Below the pieces are notes generated by a model that saw only the letters and a program-made list of their open reading frames with translations, had not been told where the DNA came from and did no database searches. 64,000 bases of DNA from an uncultured Lachnospiraceae bacterium (lineage in GTDB: Bacteria > Bacillota > Clostridia > Lachnospirales > Lachnospiraceae), in NCBI GenBank assembly GCA_910584845.1, contig CAJUDH010000012.1, forward strand, positions 39,880-103,879, read 5' to 3'. The first letter of the stretch is position 1. Each line of letters opens with the position of its first letter. Below are positions 42,539-50,997 of this stretch, one piece after another. The position numbers were made by a program, and so were the translations under genes.

Positions 42539-43164
42539 TTATGCTGCCGGCCAAAGGCGCACATGGCGCCTTTGGCCGGCAGCAATGCTGTTAAAGGGCA
42601 TTACATCCTTTTTTTCCCTGAAAATCAAATACAAAGACAACAGGGTTGCCAGGAAATCACTGATAGGCTGCGCAAAGAAAATGCCATGCCCCCCCGTCAA
42701 AGACAATGATAAACAGCGCATCCAAAACAATATTGGCGGCGGCCCCCAGCCCGGTCACGCACATCCCCATAACCGGCTTGCCGGAAACACGGACAAAATC
42801 ACAAAACAGTTGGGACAGCCCCTGGAAGAGGCATCCGCAAGCCACGATCCGATAATAGGAACGGGCATAGGGATAAGCGGTCTGGGTAACGCCAAACACC
42901 CTTAAAAAGAAGTCCGGAAAACAAACTGAAAAAAGTAGAACCGCCGGCACTGCACATCAGGGCAAAAGCCATCATCATAAAAGGCAAAGGAAAACAGACC
43001 GATAAACCGGCCAAAGCAGATGTGCCGTTAAAGTTTCCTGCAAACATCCTGTCCACAATGTTGTAAACTGCGGTAATCAATAACGAAACCGCCGCCGGGA
43101 CGGAAAATTTAAGGATCATGGGAAATAGCTTCCCGTTTAAATAGTCCACGGTTTTTGTATTCAT
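42539..43164 (-). pseudogene. MATE-family efflux pump, truncated by internal deletions
   Basis: The start is well formed (TTTTGGAGG then ATG) and gives the usual MATE N-terminus, LNGKLFPMILKFSVPAAVSL and YNIVDRMFAGNFNGTSALAG. After about 85 codons the sequence jumps to a later part (FFLRVFGVTQTAYPYARSYY, then FCDFVRVSGKPVMGMCVTGL) in another frame, and then to the end (FFAQPISDFLATLLSLYLIF). About 200 of the roughly 450 codons remain. It is a pseudogene, recently lost to judge by the intact promoter, ribosome binding site and operator. Confidence 0.85.
42542..42584. repeat. Perfect 19-base-stem hairpin
   Basis: TGCTGCCGGCCAAAGGCGC at 42542-42560 pairs without mismatch with 42566-42584 around a five-base loop. 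It lies 28 bases after the chemoreceptor stop and at the 3' end of the convergent MATE remnant. There is no T-run, but a stem of this strength could still end or protect transcripts from both sides. Confidence 0.75.
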
Positions 43165-43179
43165 ATCAGGCCTCCAAAA

Positions 43180-43191
43180 TTAGTTTACTAA
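43180..43191. promoter_or_regulatory. MarR-type operator upstream of the MATE remnant
   Basis: TTAGTTTACTAA, a near-perfect palindrome followed by GTATTTA, lies 16 bases upstream of the MATE start. It matches the site in front of the marR gene (TTAGTATACTAA) in sequence and in position relative to the ribosome binding site, so one repressor probably controlled both. Confidence 0.75.
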
Positions 43192-43209
43192 GTATTTATA
43201 TTAAAATGC

Positions 43210-43230
43210 TGCTGCCTTTAACAGGCAGCA
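43210..43230 (-). terminator. Hairpin between marR and the MATE remnant
   Basis: TGCTGCCT at 43210-43217 pairs with 43223-43230. On the minus strand it is followed by GCATTTTAATA, so it is a moderate intrinsic terminator for the marR transcript. Confidence 0.55.
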
Positions 43231-43310
43231 CACATATTGCAAAATAACTTCCATCTGCCACAAACAACTTTAAGGGGCAAGCTATAGGGGCCACAGCCGG
43301 CACACCGGCA

Positions 43311-43733
43311 TCAGGAAACATTCTCCATCATTTTCTCAACCACTTTGAAAAAGACATCCATCTCCTCTTGGGGGATCCCCCTGATAAGCTCTTCCTCCAG
43401 GCGGGTAATATCCGCAATGACAACATCCTTATACTGCAAGGCCTTTTCGTTGACGATAATCCGTTTCATCCGCCCGTCATCGGCCATAACTTCCCGGCGG
43501 ATCAGCCCACCCTGCTCCATCTTCTTTAGCAGCTGGGTTGCCGTCGGCGGGCGTAAACTAAATTCCTCTTCAATATCTTTTTGGAAAACGTCGCGGCCCT
43601 GCGCCAAGACAAAATGGAGCACCCTGCCTTGGGAACCGCTAAAGGCCTCCCTACTCGGAAAAGCGTCAATCTTTCTGCGCAATTTATTGGACAGCTTATT
43701 GATAAAATGCGCCGCATGTTTGTGGTACCCCAT
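43311..43733 (-). CDS. MarR-family transcriptional regulator
   Basis: A 140-residue winged-helix regulator. The DNA-binding domain includes VFQKDIEEEFSLRPPTATQL (recognition helix) and KKMEQGGLIRREVMADDGRM (wing), and the flanking helices form the dimer interface. The start is the ATG at 43733, five bases after GGAGG; an earlier ATG is part of the ribosome binding site. It is upstream of a MATE pump remnant, and identical-type palindromes occur at both promoters, so it probably represses itself and the pump. With the pump destroyed, its local role is reduced to self-control unless it has distant targets. Confidence 0.93.
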   Translation of the reverse strand: MGYHKHAAHFINKLSNKLRRKIDAFPSREAFSGSQGRVLHFVLAQGRDVFQKDIEEEFSLRPPTATQLLKKMEQGGLIRREVMADDGRMKRIIVNEKALQYKDVVIADITRLEEELIRGIPQEEMDVFFKVVEKMMENVS

Positions 43734-43748
43734 ATGCACCTCCATTAT

Positions 43749-43788
43749 TTAGTATACTAAGTATATGGGATTTGCCCATAAATGTCAA
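43749..43788 (-). promoter_or_regulatory. marR promoter with overlapping operator
   Basis: On the minus strand TTGACA (43788-43783) and TATACT (43765-43760) are 17 bases apart. The perfect palindrome TTAGTATACTAA (43749-43760) begins at the last base of the -10 box, so a bound MarR dimer would block transcription start. Confidence 0.85.
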
Positions 43789-43867
43789 GGCCGAAATAGA
43801 AAAATAATACGTCTAAACTTCCATACGGTGTTTCGCTGTTGCCCAAAACCGTACAACAGCAGAAATC

Positions 43868-43902
43868 GCCCCGTAAATCCATATCTTATGGAAATACGGG
43901 GC
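43868..43902 (-). terminator. Hairpin terminator after the DapA-family gene
   Basis: GCCCCGTA at 43868-43875 pairs with 43895-43902, and TCCAT/ATGGA inside extends the stem. It lies 24 bases past the stop of the last gene in the sugar operon. On the minus strand it is followed by GATTTCTG, so the T-run is poor. Confidence 0.55.
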
Positions 43903-43925
43903 ATCCTCACAGACCATTTGATGCC

Positions 43926-44822
43926 TTATTTCACCAGCCCCAGGCGCGTTAAATTGTCTTTAATTACCTGCTTCTGGCTGTCGGTAGCATCCGAAAGCGG
44001 ATTCCTCACAATTCCCATGGGGAGGCCGACCAGGGAAGCCGCGTACTTATAGCCTGCCAGGAACGGTGCCCCTTTCAGGGCCGTGCGGATATCCAAAATA
44101 TATTTCTGGATCTCAAAAGATTTTTTGCTGTCCCCCTGGAAATACACTTCACATACGTCAATAATGGGTTTCGGGAACACAGCTGAAATCAAAGATATAA
44201 TGCCGCATCCGCCAATGGCCAATGTAGGATAAATGGTTGCGTCGCTTCCGGAGATGCATTCAAAATGCTTCCCGTCCTTAATTCCGGCCATCATCGTCTG
44301 GAGATGGATAATATCCTGGGTACTGTCTTTGTAGCCTACTACATTCTCATTGTTATTTACAATCTTGTCTACCAGGGACGGCGACATGGTATTGCTGGTC
44401 TGGGGCGCATTATACACATATACGGGCAGTTTCGTCATCGCTGCCAATTCGGAATAGAAATGGTAGAGCAAATCCGGTGTATAAGCCAGTACATAGGGCT
44501 GCGTAACACAGATGGCATCCACCCCTGCCTCTACATAAAGGTTCAACATTTTCTTTGCGTCGCAAAGTCGCATTTCCGCAATATTGCCCACCACGGGGAC
44601 TTTGCCGGCCGCTTTCTTTACGGCAATCTCCGTCATGGCCTTTTTCTCTTCCATGGTAGTATACAGGCTTTCCCCGGCAAGCCCGTTACAGAACAGGCCC
44701 TTAATCCCGGATTCCATCTGAAAATCGCACTGGTTTTCATACATGCCGGTATCCAGGTTCTCCTGGCTGTCAAATGTGGCAATAAGCTCCGTCACCGCGC
44801 CTTTTAATAGATAGTTTTCCAT
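43926..44822 (-). CDS. DapA/N-acetylneuraminate-lyase family aldolase
   Basis: A 298-residue class I aldolase of the dihydrodipicolinate synthase family. The Schiff-base lysine is K165 in VVGYKDST, the proton-relay tyrosine is Y137 in VYVYNAP, and the carboxylate-binding loop is NGLAGES (family GTTGE). Members condense or split pyruvate with an aldehyde, so the substrate could be a 2-oxo-3-deoxy sugar acid. It is the last gene of the deoC operon, following the SDR gene, and so is expected to take part in the final cleavage step. Lysine synthesis is unlikely from context. Confidence 0.9.
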   Translation of the reverse strand: MENYLLKGAVTELIATFDSQENLDTGMYENQCDFQMESGIKGLFCNGLAGESLYTTMEEKKAMTEIAVKKAAGKVPVVGNIAEMRLCDAKKMLNLYVEAGVDAICVTQPYVLAYTPDLLYHFYSELAAMTKLPVYVYNAPQTSNTMSPSLVDKIVNNNENVVGYKDSTQDIIHLQTMMAGIKDGKHFECISGSDATIYPTLAIGGCGIISLISAVFPKPIIDVCEVYFQGDSKKSFEIQKYILDIRTALKGAPFLAGYKYAASLVGLPMGIVRNPLSDATDSQKQVIKDNLTRLGLVK

Positions 44823-44893
44823 GAACGTTATCCTCCATCATCTTATTATTCTTTCAAAACCGGCCGGTTTGGCCAGTCAGGCCTGTTATCCTT

Positions 44894-45688
44894 TTACAGC
44901 ATAGAACCGGCATCCAGGGGAAGTGCCGCCCCCGTAATCAAACGTGCCTCTTCTGATGTGGCAAGCCAGAATACCATCCGGGAAACGTCCTCTGGTTCAA
45001 TAAAGGCAACCCCCATGGCCCTTCCCTTGCTCATGTCCGCATCGGCTTCCTCAAACGTACTGTAATTTTTCCCTTTCATCCCGTTCAGGTATTCCAAAAA
45101 CGCGGGGCGCTGGGTCATAGGCGTCTTTACCATTGTGGGGCACAGCACGTTTACGGTAATGCCCATCTTGGCCACTTCTTTTGCCAAAGTCTTGGTCAAA
45201 CCGACTACGCCGAATTTTGACATGGTATAATGGCACAGGTTGGGGGTCCCCTTTAACCCTGCCGTAGAAGAAATGTTGATAATGCGGCCGCTGTTTTGCT
45301 TCATCATATATTTTACCGCTTCTTTATCAACCCTCCAGGTCCCCATCAAATTAATATCCAGGGTCTGGAGCACTTTCTCATCCGTAAGTTCCCAGGTCTT
45401 TCCAAAAGTCATGATCCCTGCATTGCTGATAACTACGTCAATGGAGCCAAAGGTTTCCGATGCTTTTGCAAACATGGCTTCCACCTGTTCTGTGCTGGCC
45501 ACGTCACAAACCACAGCCAGGGCTTCCCCCCCGGCGTTGCGGACCTGCTCCACCGCGTCCTGAACCCGGCTGTCGTCCAGTGGAAGGATGTCCCCAATCA
45601 CCACCTGATAACCGGCCTTGGCAAAAATCAGCGCATGGCTAAGGCCCTGGCCTTGTGCCCCTCCGGTAATCACAACTGTTTTTCCCAT
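44894..45688 (-). CDS. Short-chain dehydrogenase/reductase (SDR)
   Basis: A 264-residue classical SDR that oxidises or reduces a hydroxyl group with NAD(P). The cofactor motif is TGGAQGQGLSHA (a variant of TGxxxGxG), followed by NAG at 89-91. The catalytic triad is S141, Y154 and K158 in YTMSK. D33 after the second strand favours NAD. The C-terminal tail GAALPLDAGSML is normal. The ATG lies behind AAGGAGGGG and directly after the kinase gene. In the operon it probably oxidises a sugar or sugar-phosphate before the aldolase acts. Confidence 0.92.
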   Translation of the reverse strand: MGKTVVITGGAQGQGLSHALIFAKAGYQVVIGDILPLDDSRVQDAVEQVRNAGGEALAVVCDVASTEQVEAMFAKASETFGSIDVVISNAGIMTFGKTWELTDEKVLQTLDINLMGTWRVDKEAVKYMMKQNSGRIINISSTAGLKGTPNLCHYTMSKFGVVGLTKTLAKEVAKMGITVNVLCPTMVKTPMTQRPAFLEYLNGMKGKNYSTFEEADADMSKGRAMGVAFIEPEDVSRMVFWLATSEEARLITGAALPLDAGSML

Positions 45689-45689
45689 A

Positions 45690-47252
45690 TTAAAACCCCT
45701 CCTTAGAAAATTTTTCTATCATTACCCGGCATTCTGCCAATTCGTCAAATGTGGGTACCAAATGTCCATAAGCGTTTAAAAATGCCTGGTACATCTTGTC
45801 GTATAAAGCGCCGGCCTCTTTTCTCGGCTGGGTTACGTTCTCTATGGTTACCAGCTTCTGCGCCGCTTCAAAAGATTCCCACAGCCCTACGCTGACGCCG
45901 CCGCACTTGGCCGCCCCCCAGGTGTTCGCTTCCTGCTTCATGGTGGTGCAGACAATCGGCCTTTGCATCACGTCCGCAATAATCTGGCGCCAGGCCGGGC
46001 TTTTGGCCCCTCCGCCAATAAGGATAATCTCTTTCACCCCTGAATGGCTCTTCTGGTCCAGGACTTCTATCATTTCCCTCAAAATATAGGCCACGCCTTC
46101 CATAATCGCCCGGCACATGTCATCGTAGCCATGGCGTGCTTCCAGGCCCAGGAAGGCCCCCCTTGCGTTAATGTTCTGGGTCGGCGCGCCGCCTCCCCTT
46201 AGGTAAGGAAGGAACAGCAATCCGCCCGCCCCCGGCAGGGACCGGCCTACTGCCTCCTCAATCATAGCGTAGTCAACGGCCTTTTCCATTCCCGGGATCT
46301 GGTTAAACAGGTTCCGGGCCCACTGGTGGCACAGGCCTCCTGCCAGGCCGACCATATGGGGGAAATACCCGTCTCCGGACAGGTTGCACAGGCAGGCAAT
46401 CTTATGATTGTAATCCAGCAAAGGTTCTTTTGAGGACATACCTACCCACGAACCGGATCCGATGTAAAAATAGCAAGACCCCTCTTCTCCGATCCCGGCG
46501 CCCAACGCGGCGATGCTCACGTCGCCGCCGCCGACACATACCGGGGTGCCGGCCATAAGGCCGCTTTCCTTGGCCGCTTCCTCAGTCACATAGCCTAAAA
46601 TGTCCCAGGAATGGCGGATGGGCGGTAACTTTTCTTTGTCTATGTGCATCAGGCGGAGCATGTCTTCTGACCAGGTCCGTTTCCGTATATCCATCATGGC
46701 CGTCTCAGAAGCATCCGAATAATCCGTGGCCATATTCCCGGTCAGGCGGAATCCGATATACTCTTTGGGCTGTAAAAAGCATTGGGTCTGCTCATATAAT
46801 TCCGGCTTTTCTTTGTGGAACCACATGATTTTGTATCCGGTAAAGGTTTCTTCCGTGAGCCCGATCCCCGTCATATCATAAACCTTGTCCTGCCCCCCGT
46901 ACCCCTTTGCCACATCCTTCACTTGCTCGGTCGTCCTCATATCGGCCCATATAAGGCAAGGGTCCATTAAAAGGCCCCCGTCCTTTCCTATGGGGATTAA
47001 TGCCGACATCTGGCCGCTCGGCGCCACACAGGCGATCTCCTGCGGCAGGATCCCAAGGGAATCCAGCAAGTCCTTGGAAGCGTCGCAGAAATATTTCCAC
47101 CATTCCGTAGGGCTTTGCAGGACCATGTTAATGCCCGGATAAAGGGTCTGGTACTCTTTGTACCGGCTTCCCAGTATTTGGGCTTTGTCGTCAAAAACCG
47201 TCACCTTAATCCCGGTTGAGCCTAAATCCAATGCCATAACCTTATTTTTCAA
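45690..47252 (-). CDS. FGGY-family carbohydrate kinase (xylulokinase-like)
   Basis: A 520-residue FGGY kinase. The N-terminal phosphate loop is ALDLGSTGIKVTVFD; the substrate region has IWADMRTTEQV; the catalytic base is D244 in GGGDVSIAALGAG; the C-terminal nucleotide motif is IILIGGGAKSPAWRQIIADV. It resembles xylulokinases most, but such kinases act on many keto-sugars and polyols. The start is a TTG seven bases after GGGGGTG; the ATG five codons later is too close to a ribosome binding site. It lies between the transporter genes and the SDR gene and should phosphorylate the incoming sugar. Confidence 0.92.
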   Translation of the reverse strand: MKNKVMALDLGSTGIKVTVFDDKAQILGSRYKEYQTLYPGINMVLQSPTEWWKYFCDASKDLLDSLGILPQEIACVAPSGQMSALIPIGKDGGLLMDPCLIWADMRTTEQVKDVAKGYGGQDKVYDMTGIGLTEETFTGYKIMWFHKEKPELYEQTQCFLQPKEYIGFRLTGNMATDYSDASETAMMDIRKRTWSEDMLRLMHIDKEKLPPIRHSWDILGYVTEEAAKESGLMAGTPVCVGGGDVSIAALGAGIGEEGSCYFYIGSGSWVGMSSKEPLLDYNHKIACLCNLSGDGYFPHMVGLAGGLCHQWARNLFNQIPGMEKAVDYAMIEEAVGRSLPGAGGLLFLPYLRGGGAPTQNINARGAFLGLEARHGYDDMCRAIMEGVAYILREMIEVLDQKSHSGVKEIILIGGGAKSPAWRQIIADVMQRPIVCTTMKQEANTWGAAKCGGVSVGLWESFEAAQKLVTIENVTQPRKEAGALYDKMYQAFLNAYGHLVPTFDELAECRVMIEKFSKEGF

Positions 47253-47271
47253 TGTTGTACACCCCCAAATC

Positions 47272-49815
47272 TTACGCCAAAGCTGAGTGCTGCATCAATG
47301 CCTCCTGCGTGGCTTCTTCCCTGTCAAACTCGCCGGTGACCGCCCCTTCCCTCAATACGAGGATCCGGTCGGCAGACCCTAAAAGCTCCGGCATTTCCGA
47401 GGAAATCATGATAACGGCCACGCCTTCCCGGACGATCTGCCCAATGATCCCGTGGATCTCTGCTTTCGCCCCTACGTCGACCCCCCTTGTGGGCTCGTCA
47501 AGGATCAAAAGCTTTGGTTTTTTTGCCAGCCATTTGCTTAAAATCACCTTTTGCTGGTTTCCTCCGGAAAGTTCCACCACGTTCTTTTCGTCGGTTGGGG
47601 TCTTGATCCCCAATGCGCTGACGTATTCTTTGGACAAGGCTTTCTCCGCCTCATCCTGAACGATCCCATGGCGGCTTAAACGTTCCTCATAAGAAGGAAG
47701 CGCAATATTCTCACGGATTGACATAAACGGTATAAACCCGTCCCGTTTCCGGTCTTCTGGAACATAAGCGATACCGGCATCTACGGCATCCGACACATTC
47801 CGGATAGCCACCTGCTTGCCCAGCACCCGGACCACCCCGGAATCATACCGGTCCAGACCAAAGATACACCTGGCGATCTCCGTCCTGCCGGCGCCCATAA
47901 GCCCGCTCAGCCCCAGAACCTCCCCTGCCCTGACCTGGAAAGAAATGTCGTGGAAAACCCCTTTTCGGGTAAGCCCTTCCACTTCCAGTACAACCTGGCC
48001 ATGGGGAACCGGCTTCCTGTCAAAAATATTGTTCAGTTCCCGGCCAACCATTCGGGAAATTACCTTATTTTCATCCATTTCCTCCGTGGGGTAATGGCCT
48101 ACCATTGTCCCGTCCCGCAATATGGTAATACAATTGCTGATGGAGAAAATTTCCTGCATCCGGTGGGTAATATAGATGATCCCCACTTTCTTTTTCTTTA
48201 GTTTATCAATGATTCCAAACAGCTTTTCTTTTTCACGTTCCGTCAAGGACGATGTAGGCTCGTCCATAATGATCATCCATGAATTTTTTTCCACTGCTTT
48301 GATAATCTCAATCATCTGCTGCTCGCTGACCGTCAGCTTCCCTACTATGCTTCTGGCGTCGATATTTAATTCCAGCTGGTCAATCAGCTCCTGCGCCCTT
48401 CGGTTCATCTCATGTTTGCTGATAAATCCGGGTATTTTCGCTTTCACTTCTTTTCCCAAAAAGATATTTTGGGCCACCGTCAGCTCCGGCACCAGGGCAA
48501 GTTCCTGGTGGATAATGGAAATCCCGATTTCCTCTGCTTTCGCCGGGGAATGTATCAAGACCGGAACCCCGTTAATGGAAATCTGCCCCAGGTCCATTTT
48601 CACTTCCCCTGTCAAGATTTTCATCAGCGTAGATTTGCCGGCGCCGTTTTCCCCTGCGAGGGCATGGATCTGCCCTTGGGAAAATGTCACGTCCACGCCG
48701 TCAAGGACTTTGATCCCGGGAAAGGCTTTGGTAATGCCCTTCATCTCGATCACCTTATCCGGCTGGTCCAAGACCTGCTTCCACTGGTCGTTTTCCACTG
48801 CCGCCTGGCCTGCTTCTTTTAATTTTGGCGTCATCTTTTGATTGCGGTAATATGTGATAATAAGGTCTGCAATCACTGCTGCCAAAATCAGGATCCCTTT
48901 GGTAATGTAATTAAAATATTGGTCCGCCTGCATCATGCTCAGGCCATTCCCAAGGACCCCTACCAAAATAGCGCCGCAAATCGTACCTTTCAGTTTCCCG
49001 ATCCCGCCGGACAGGCTGGTGCCCCCCAGTACCACGGCTGTGATCACTTCAAATTCCAGCCCGTCGCCTGCATAAGGCTGGGCAGACCCCATCCGCCCTA
49101 CGGTAAAAATCGCCCCGATTCCGGTTATCAGGCCCCCTAAGGTATAGGTGGCAATTAATACCCGTTCCGAATGGATCCCGTTGGCGTCTGCTGCCGTCCG
49201 GTTTCCGCCGATGGCATACAGCCACCGGCAAAACACGGATTTCTCATTAAGGTAAATAAATAGCATGTATAAAACTACCAGCCCAAACACTACGACAGGG
49301 ATCCTCATAATCATCCCTTGCCCGATAAACATGTAAAGGGGGTTGGTGATCTTGATGGAGGCCGCATTGCCGATAAGCATCGTCAGCCCCCGCCCCACCG
49401 ACATCATGGCCAAAGTCACAATAAACGCCATGATATGGAACTTTCCGATCATAATGCCGTTTATCAATCCAAATAAGGACGCACACGCCAACGTGACTGC
49501 AAACGACAGGAACAGGCTGCCTGTAACCGTCAAAACTTTCGCGCCAACCATGCCGCTCACCGCCACGTTGGAACCAACCGACAGGTCAATCCCCCCTGTA
49601 AGGATAATGAACGTCATCCCCACGGAAACAATGGTAAGGACTCCGATCTGCCGGAAGATATTCATCAGATTTGAAACCTTTAAAAACGCCGGATTGTTTG
49701 TTCCGAATATTACAAACAAAAGGGCTACGATCGCTAACAGAGTGAGGTACCTGGCATTTCGGGCAACGAACCTTTGGACAGGGTTTTCTGTTTGTACCTT
49801 TTCCTTAACACCCAT
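47272..49815 (-). CDS. Sugar ABC transporter: RbsC-type permease fused to RbsA-type double ATPase
   Basis: An 847-residue fusion in a single uninterrupted frame. Residues 1 to about 325 are a ribose/AI-2-type permease with ILTGGIDLSVGS at 71-82 and AVVLGGTSLSGGIGKLKGT near 260-278. A hydrophilic linker (about 326-352) leads into an RbsA-type protein with two ABC units: the first has Walker A GENGAGKST at 388-396, the Q-loop and MDEPTSSLTE; the second has SGLMGAGRTE (degenerate Walker A, as usual in RbsA), ELSGGNQQKV and LDEPTRGVDVGAK. These subunits are normally separate. The ATG follows AAGGAG. A second, unfused permease gene in the same operon may complete the channel. Confidence 0.93.
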   Translation of the reverse strand: MGVKEKVQTENPVQRFVARNARYLTLLAIVALLFVIFGTNNPAFLKVSNLMNIFRQIGVLTIVSVGMTFIILTGGIDLSVGSNVAVSGMVGAKVLTVTGSLFLSFAVTLACASLFGLINGIMIGKFHIMAFIVTLAMMSVGRGLTMLIGNAASIKITNPLYMFIGQGMIMRIPVVVFGLVVLYMLFIYLNEKSVFCRWLYAIGGNRTAADANGIHSERVLIATYTLGGLITGIGAIFTVGRMGSAQPYAGDGLEFEVITAVVLGGTSLSGGIGKLKGTICGAILVGVLGNGLSMMQADQYFNYITKGILILAAVIADLIITYYRNQKMTPKLKEAGQAAVENDQWKQVLDQPDKVIEMKGITKAFPGIKVLDGVDVTFSQGQIHALAGENGAGKSTLMKILTGEVKMDLGQISINGVPVLIHSPAKAEEIGISIIHQELALVPELTVAQNIFLGKEVKAKIPGFISKHEMNRRAQELIDQLELNIDARSIVGKLTVSEQQMIEIIKAVEKNSWMIIMDEPTSSLTEREKEKLFGIIDKLKKKKVGIIYITHRMQEIFSISNCITILRDGTMVGHYPTEEMDENKVISRMVGRELNNIFDRKPVPHGQVVLEVEGLTRKGVFHDISFQVRAGEVLGLSGLMGAGRTEIARCIFGLDRYDSGVVRVLGKQVAIRNVSDAVDAGIAYVPEDRKRDGFIPFMSIRENIALPSYEERLSRHGIVQDEAEKALSKEYVSALGIKTPTDEKNVVELSGGNQQKVILSKWLAKKPKLLILDEPTRGVDVGAKAEIHGIIGQIVREGVAVIMISSEMPELLGSADRILVLREGAVTGEFDREEATQEALMQHSALA

Positions 49816-49844
49816 ATACGTACTCCTTCTGTGTATCTCCGCTT

Positions 49845-50963
49845 TTATTTATCAAAATAACCCCTGAATTCATCCGCATAATTTTCAGAAAGCTCAATGG
49901 CTTTTTCCGGGGTAATGCATTCCATTTCCGTAAACCCTGCTGCTTTTACTTTTGCCGCCAGTTCTTCGCTGCAGACCACGTATCCCGGAAGCACTGCGTC
50001 GCGCTCCACATCCAGCCCCCTCATAATGGCGTCGGCATAAGAAATCGCATGCCACCCGTCCCGGTAGGAGCTGATCAGGTAATCCGCGCTCATCTTCCCT
50101 TCTACCATCAGTTCCAGGCACTCCATTTCCGCGTCATTGCCTGCCAGGAGGGTCTTGTCAAGCCTTCCTTCTGTTTCAACGGCATTCACCAGGCTGGGGG
50201 TAACCCCATCGGTCATGCACAATATAGCATTGACGTCCGGGTATTTCACCATCCAGTTTTCTATGATCGACACGCCTTTGGACACGTCCCAGTCACAAGG
50301 CTGCACATCCAGCACTTCAATGTCCGGATAGTCCTTCAAAGCGTCGTTAAAGCCTTTTTCCCTGGAGTCGCTGGCCTCATGGCCTACCTGGCCCTGGATC
50401 AGGCACACGCTGCCTTTGCCTTCCAGCCCTTCGGCTATGGCATAGGTAACTCCCTTAAAACCTGTATAGTGGTCTATAATGCAGTTGTAGGTAGCCCCGC
50501 CGGTATCTACCGGGCTGTTGAGTCCAATCACAACGATCCCTGCGTCTGCCGCCTTTTTAAACACTTCCACCAAAGCCCCTGCGTCCTGGGGGTCCGCAAT
50601 GATGCAGTCCACTCCCAGCTCTATGAAATTCTCAATTTGAGAAATCTCGTTTTCGATACTGTTTTCTGCGCTCTGGACCGTGATCTCATACCCCAGCTCT
50701 GCCGCAGCCTCTTCGGCTGCCTCTTTCCAGCCGATATAAAATGGGTTTGTAAAATTAATCTCCACAACCCCGATTTTCTTTTTTTCGCCGGAAGCCTCTT
50801 TTTCGCCACCGGCCTGGGCCGTAGCCTCTTGGGCCCCGCTAGTCTGGGCTGTTTCCGGTGCTGCTTTCCCCTGTGTCTCGCCTGCCCCGTCACCCATGGA
50901 ACATCCGGCCAGCATGGCTGCGGTCAATATAAGGCTGATTGCCTTCCCGGTCGTTTTCTTCAT
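49845..50963 (-). CDS. Sugar ABC transporter substrate-binding lipoprotein (RbsB type)
   Basis: A 372-residue lipoprotein. The signal peptide ends in the lipobox LAGC (C21), after which about 35 residues of Ala/Glu/Thr-rich linker tether the binding domain. The mature domain is of the periplasmic-binding 4 type: IGVVEINFTNPFYIGWKEAA, then CIIADPQDAGALVEVFKKA and AILCMTDGVTPSLVNAVE. The ligand cannot be read from sequence. It lies between the two permease genes; the ATG follows AAAGGGG. Confidence 0.93.
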   Translation of the reverse strand: MKKTTGKAISLILTAAMLAGCSMGDGAGETQGKAAPETAQTSGAQEATAQAGGEKEASGEKKKIGVVEINFTNPFYIGWKEAAEEAAAELGYEITVQSAENSIENEISQIENFIELGVDCIIADPQDAGALVEVFKKAADAGIVVIGLNSPVDTGGATYNCIIDHYTGFKGVTYAIAEGLEGKGSVCLIQGQVGHEASDSREKGFNDALKDYPDIEVLDVQPCDWDVSKGVSIIENWMVKYPDVNAILCMTDGVTPSLVNAVETEGRLDKTLLAGNDAEMECLELMVEGKMSADYLISSYRDGWHAISYADAIMRGLDVERDAVLPGYVVCSEELAAKVKAAGFTEMECITPEKAIELSENYADEFRGYFDK

Positions 50964-50997
50964 AAAATAACCCCTTTCTTATTTTACTTCCCCTTAA

